Of a DNA stretch of 8,296 nucleotides, positions 6,267 through 8,296 are shown one piece after another. Source of the stretch: Frankiales bacterium (GTDB lineage: Bacteria; Actinomycetota; Actinomycetes; Mycobacteriales; SCTD01); NCBI GenBank assembly GCA_025965735.1, contig JAOPWK010000204.1, positions 1 to 8,296 of the forward strand. The letters are read 5' to 3'. A model generated the notes under the pieces. The model ran no database searches. It was given only the letters and a program-made list of their open reading frames with translations, and was not told the origin of the DNA. The position numbers were made by a program, and so were the translations under genes. Every line of letters begins with the position of its first letter. The first letter of the stretch is position 1.

Positions 6267-7210
6267 GCCAGGACCGTGGTGCGGCGGCGCAGCCCCTCCG
6301 GGCGGACCGCCAGCAGCACGACCAGCAGGGCCAGCGGGACGACGTCGGTGAAGCGGGCGTCCAGCGCGGTGACCACCAGCGACTGCACCAGCCCCACGGC
6401 GAGGCCTCCGAGCAGCGCCCCGCGCGGCGAGCCGAGTCCGCCGAGCAGTGCCGCCGCGATCCCGGCCAGCCCGAGGACGACGCCAGCGTCGACCGAGAGG
6501 CTCGTACGGCCTGGCGCGTCCAGCAGTCCCGCCAGCCCGGCCAGCAGCCCGGCGACCAGGAAGGCCTGCAGCACGACCCGCTTGGCCGGGACGCCGCAGA
6601 GCGCAGCGGCGTCCGGGTCGTCCGCCACCGCGCGCAGCGCCTTGCCGAAGCGGGAGCGGACGAGGAGCCGCTCGGTGAGGACGCCGGCGAGCAGGGCGAG
6701 CAGCAGCACCGCCGGCACCCGCGCCGGCAGCACCTGGCCGCCCGGCAGCGAGAGGACCCCGCTGCTGGTCAGCGCGTCGAGCCGCAGCGGGTCGGGGATG
6801 GCGTAGCCCTGCTGAGGCAGCACCAGCGCGAGTCCCTCCCGCAGGAGCAGCCCGGCCGCGACGCCCCCGGCGACCCAGCCCAGCGCGTCGCCGGCTCGTC
6901 CGGTCGCCGGGTCCGGCAGGTGCGGCCGGACCGCCAGGAGCGACACGCCCGCCGCCAGAAGCGCTCCGGCGGCCAGGACGAGGACGACGAAGGCCACCGC
7001 TGCACCGGGCGCGAGTGCGACGGCCACTGGGGTGGTGCCGAGGACGCCGAGCACGCCGGTGAGCACGGCGGCCACCACGACGTCGCCGTGAGCCAGGTGC
7101 AGGACCCGGACGGTGCCGGCCACGAGCGTGAAGCCGAGGGCGACGAGGCCGACGACGGCGCCGTTGGCCAGACCGCTGAGGGCGGCCTGCAGCAGCACCC
7201 CCGGGTCCAC
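6263..7210 (-). CDS. HAAT-type ABC transporter permease (LivH-like)
   Basis: 315 residues, an integral membrane protein with about eight hydrophobic segments. Seen LivH features: LSGLANGAVVGLVALGFTLVAGTVRVLHLAHGD near the N-terminus (family: LxxGxxYALxAlGlxLiyGxxxxiNfAhG); LLVRSRFGKALRAVADDPDAAALCGVPAKRV, the EAA-like coupling loop with its RAVAxDpxxAxLxGv core; then AGLLDAP, AALLGGLGSPRGALLGGLAVGLVQSL, and the end VVLLAVRPEGL (family: xRPxGLfG). It forms one half of the channel with the LivM domain encoded next in the run. The GTG at 7210 follows a TAGGTT hexamer by 6 nt with no SD, so either a leaderless internal promoter or reinitiation after the lipoprotein gene, whose stop lies 20 nt upstream, starts its translation. 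Its stop overlaps the next start by GTGA. Assignment sure; transported solute unknown. Confidence 0.95.
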   Translation of the reverse strand: MDPGVLLQAALSGLANGAVVGLVALGFTLVAGTVRVLHLAHGDVVVAAVLTGVLGVLGTTPVAVALAPGAAVAFVVLVLAAGALLAAGVSLLAVRPHLPDPATGRAGDALGWVAGGVAAGLLLREGLALVLPQQGYAIPDPLRLDALTSSGVLSLPGGQVLPARVPAVLLLALLAGVLTERLLVRSRFGKALRAVADDPDAAALCGVPAKRVVLQAFLVAGLLAGLAGLLDAPGRTSLSVDAGVVLGLAGIAAALLGGLGSPRGALLGGLAVGLVQSLVVTALDARFTDVVPLALLVVLLAVRPEGLRRRTTVLA

Positions 7211-7222
7211 GGGCCGAACCTA
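7211..7222 (-). promoter_or_regulatory. Putative leaderless promoter (-10 TAGGTT) of the livH-like gene
   Basis: Minus-strand TAGGTT (7222-7217) fits TANNNT and ends 6 nt before the GTG at 7210. No SD is visible in the 20-nt gap after the lipoprotein stop. A GTTCGGC copy overlaps the -10 and a second lies 21 nt upstream. No clear -35 is seen. If active, it would let the transporter genes be expressed without the lipoprotein gene. Confidence 0.45.
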
Positions 7223-7240
7223 GCGGCGGCTCAGCCGAAC
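7213..7240 (-). repeat. Direct repeat GTTCGGC x2, 21 nt apart, around the livH promoter
   Basis: On the minus strand GTTCGGC occurs at 7240-7234 and again at 7219-7213, with a period of 21 nt, close to two helical turns. Relative to a start at 7210 the copies cover about -30 to -24 and -9 to -3, where a repressor could act. The upstream copy also encodes the final F-G of the lipoprotein, and seven-base repeats arise easily by chance in GC-rich DNA. Confidence 0.25.
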
Positions 7241-7749
7241 GGCAGCGGCGAAGCCCCGGGGCGCGGCGGCAGCAGCGGCGTGCCGCCACCCGCGGACCCG
7301 CCCGTGGACAACGCCATCAGCCAGTCGGTGCGGCACGGCCCGACGGCGAGCATCCGCATGACCCCGCGGACGTCGCCCTTGATGAAGGGCGCGTCGGCCT
7401 CGATGTTCTCCGCATCCCCGCGCGCCAGCGTGTAGCCGGCCTCGGGCATCTGCTCGATGAGGAACAGCACCGACTGCCGGAGGCTGATCGCGGTGGTGAA
7501 GGTGACGACGGTGACGCCGCCGTCGCGCTTCTGCACCTCAGTGCCGGTCGCGGTGGGCGGCACCGGCAGGTCTGCCGGCACCGGCTCCGGCCAGTTGAGC
7601 GTCGACGGCGTGGCGGGGCAGGTGGGCTGCGCCTGCACAGCCGGCGCGGTCGCGGCCGGGGTGGGACTGGGCGCGGCAGCCGGCTCAGCAGAGCCGCTGC
7701 ACCCGGCGAGCAGGACGAGGGCCAGCGGCAGCGTCCACGGCGGTCTCAC
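7231..7749 (-). CDS. Small lipoprotein of unknown function, first gene of the transporter run
   Basis: 172 residues. Seen: a lipoprotein signal (hydrophobic 7-15) ending in lipobox L-A-G-C at 14-17, so Cys17 would carry the lipid; an Ala/Pro/Thr-rich linker (18-41); then a compact domain from about 44 to 150 with strands VTVVTFTTA (79-87), helix SLRQSVLFLIEQMPEAGYTL (89-108), DAEADAPF-like turn (RGDAENIEADAPF, 110-122), and RGVMRMLAVGPCRTDWLMALS. Cys44 and Cys139 could form a disulfide. The C-terminal tail is Gly/Pro-rich. I recall similar short lipoproteins in actinobacteria but no function for them. It has a GTG start, with TAGCCT ending 6 nt upstream and no SD. It is followed after 20 nt by the LivH-like gene, so it could be an accessory of the transporter or simply a neighbour. 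Not a typical solute-binding protein by size. Confidence 0.85.
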   Translation of the reverse strand: MRPPWTLPLALVLLAGCSGSAEPAAAPSPTPAATAPAVQAQPTCPATPSTLNWPEPVPADLPVPPTATGTEVQKRDGGVTVVTFTTAISLRQSVLFLIEQMPEAGYTLARGDAENIEADAPFIKGDVRGVMRMLAVGPCRTDWLMALSTGGSAGGGTPLLPPRPGASPLPFG

Positions 7750-7764
7750 CTGTGCAGGCTAGGC
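7750..7764 (-). promoter_or_regulatory. Putative leaderless promoter (-10 TAGCCT) of the lipoprotein-transporter-SRAP run
   Basis: Minus-strand TAGCCT (7761-7756) ends 6 nt before the GTG at 7749, with no SD between. The surrounding 10-mer GCCTAGCCTG (7764-7755) is identical in sequence and in distance to the start codon to the one before the gene at 1507. No clear -35 is visible. It would be the main promoter for the five-gene run down to 2724. Confidence 0.45.
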
Positions 7765-7932
7765 GTCGCGGGACGGCAGGGCCTCGTCAGCGCGGCGATG
7801 CCAGCCCGCGGCGTCGCCGGGCGGGCCGATGCCTGATGTCACGCGGCGTGGTCTACGCGTTGCGCAGACGCACGCGTGTCGCGGTACCACCGCCTTCACC
7901 CTCGTGCGGCCCGCGGCCACTGAGGAGTCCTG
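7762..7932. other. Intergenic region between divergent lipoprotein and small secreted-protein genes
   Basis: 171 nt with no credible gene: the open frames here lack SD sequences and read as Arg/Pro-rich shadow protein. It must hold the promoter of the plus-strand gene at 7933. TTGCGC near 7860 and TACCAC near 7886 are separated by 19 nt and do not fit well, so no promoter is called. Two ACGCGT hexamers lie close together around 7856 and 7873. Confidence 0.5.
7922..7927 (+). promoter_or_regulatory. Ribosome binding site GAGGAG of the small secreted-protein gene
   Basis: GAGGAG at 7922-7927 is followed by 5 nt (TCCTG) and the ATG at 7933. It is a strong SD at proper distance, and it is the main reason for accepting the 90-residue frame as a gene. 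Confidence 0.8.
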
Positions 7933-8205
7933 ATGCAGGCACGCACGTTCATCGTGGCGAGGGCGATCGTCAGCACGTCCCTGCTCGGCCTCGCTGCGCC
8001 CGCGCACGCCCTGTGCGACGCCTACTCCGGCACCTACGCGACTCCGCCTCCCGGCGGAGGCGACGGCGAGCGCATCGACCGCGGCACTGACCAGCCTGGC
8101 AGCGGTGTCGAGACCCCCCGCCCTGACCAGGAGGGGACGCCCGGCAGCCTCGCCGGCGGAGCCGCCCTCGTGGTCGCCGGCCGCCGACGCGACGAGACGG
8201 CCTAG
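7933..8205 (+). CDS. Small secreted protein of unknown function, possibly a degenerate surface-anchored protein
   Basis: 90 residues. Seen: a signal peptide (MQARTFIVARAIVSTSLLGLAAPAHA, 1-26, with A24-H25-A26 as a canonical signal peptidase I site) followed by LCDAYSGTY, then a Pro/Gly/Asp-rich, probably unstructured stretch (38-68), then PGSLAGGAALVVAGRRRDETA. The ending resembles the tail of sortase-anchored proteins (short hydrophobic stretch then RRR), but there is no LPxTG-like motif and the hydrophobic stretch (about 11 residues) is too short to span a membrane. From memory, actinobacterial relatives with a similar start (ALCDAYSG) end in an LPFTG-type anchor; if so this copy has lost it and would be released from the cell. 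Start supported by GAGGAG 5 nt upstream. A hairpin lies 20 nt past the stop. Gene likely real; function unknown. Confidence 0.7.
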   Translation: MQARTFIVARAIVSTSLLGLAAPAHALCDAYSGTYATPPPGGGDGERIDRGTDQPGSGVETPRPDQEGTPGSLAGGAALVVAGRRRDETA

Positions 8206-8296
8206 TCGCTCCTGCGCTTGACTGGAGCGGTGACCTCCACCGCTGGCGACCCCTGGCCCGCCCCGCGTGCCACCTCACCGCTGGACGCCGTCGTCC
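8202..8296 (-). CDS. Possible C-terminal end of a convergent minus-strand gene (alternative reading)
   Basis: One minus-strand frame is open from the right edge to a TAG at 8204-8202, giving a tail ending VEVTAPVKRRSD. Its stop would share CTAG (8202-8205) with the stop of the small secreted-protein gene, just as at 2724-2727. Third-position GC is high, but so is that of the competing plus-strand reading from GTG 8230, and about 30 open codons are expected often by chance at this GC content. It cannot be decided without sequence beyond 8296. Confidence 0.25.
   Translation of the reverse strand, partial: TTASSGEVARGAGQGSPAVEVTAPVKRRSD
8226..8244. terminator. Hairpin 20 nt after the small secreted-protein gene
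   Basis: AGCGGTG (8226-8232) and CACCGCT (8238-8244) form a perfect 7-bp stem with a 5-nt loop. Its position 20 nt after the TAG at 8205 suits a terminator, though there is no T-tract. It overlaps a possible GTG start at 8230, so only one of the two readings is likely to be right. Confidence 0.35.
8230..8296 (+). CDS. Possible N-terminus of a downstream plus-strand gene (alternative reading)
   Basis: A GTG at 8230 opens a frame to the right edge (22 codons, beginning VTSTAGDPWPAPRATSPLDA). GGAG (8224-8227) is only 2 nt from the GTG, which is too close for a good SD, and no promoter is evident. It is co-directional with the secreted-protein gene 24 nt upstream and could be its operon partner. 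The product is unrecognisable from 22 residues. It is mutually exclusive with the minus-strand reading of the same stretch and conflicts with the hairpin. Confidence 0.25.
   Translation, partial: MTSTAGDPWPAPRATSPLDAVV

Noticed and set aside
5853..6806. 317-residue plus-strand open frame
   Set aside because: It is antisense to the permease genes, Ser/Arg/Pro-rich, with no SD or domain.
6267..7289. N-terminal extension of the LivM-LivG frame to 7289 (906 residues in total)
   Set aside because: The extra 341 residues are Arg/Ala/Gly-rich shadow protein lying over the LivH-like gene on the same strand. The GTG at 6266 overlaps the livH stop as GTGA and is directly followed by LivM-like sequence.
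7752..8090. 112-residue plus-strand open frame across the intergenic region
   Set aside because: No SD, Arg-rich shadow composition, and it overlaps the better supported gene at 7933 in another frame.
8238..8284. CACCGCTGG direct repeat (8238-8246 and 8276-8284)
   Set aside because: Two copies of a 9-mer in GC-rich DNA with no further copies or context; likely chance.

Overview
The window is very GC-rich on both strands, with GTG starts, strong G/C third-position use and several SD-less genes. This fits a high-GC actinomycete chromosome. The small secreted protein at the right end recalls Geodermatophilaceae-type proteins, but that family placement is only a guess from memory. I see no insertion sequence, phage gene, tRNA, rRNA or CRISPR array, and it looks like ordinary, densely packed chromosome.

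Left third. A truncated alpha/beta hydrolase (KANL3/Tex30 type, minus strand) starts back-to-back with a class I SAM-dependent methyltransferase (plus strand, start corrected to 273). The methyltransferase converges on a short TraR/DksA-family zinc-finger protein (minus strand). Both stop codons sit inside one perfect inverted repeat, probably a bidirectional terminator. Divergent from the DksA-like gene is a 406-residue secreted protein of unknown function with one C-terminal membrane anchor. It converges on the SRAP gene, with the two stops sharing a CTAG.

Centre (7749 down to 2724, minus strand). Five genes run head to tail with gaps of 20, -4, -4 and +4 nt: a small lipoprotein, a LivH-type permease, a LivM-LivG fusion (permease plus ATPase), a LivK-type substrate-binding lipoprotein, and an SRAP/YedK/HMCES abasic-site DNA-protein crosslinking enzyme. 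The transporter is of the branched-chain/hydrophobic amino-acid (HAAT) class but has no LivF in the window. The SRAP gene has no visible Shine-Dalgarno sequence, so its translation is probably coupled to the transporter cistron. That pairing is the most unusual arrangement here.

Right end. A 171-nt intergenic region precedes a 90-residue secreted protein with a good ribosome binding site. The last ~90 nt are ambiguous: a hairpin, the start of a plus-strand gene, or the end of a minus-strand gene.

A recurring regulatory theme is that four genes (starts at 248, 1507, 7210 and 7749) have a TANNNT -10-like hexamer ending 6-7 nt before a GTG start and no good SD. This is the signature of leaderless transcription.
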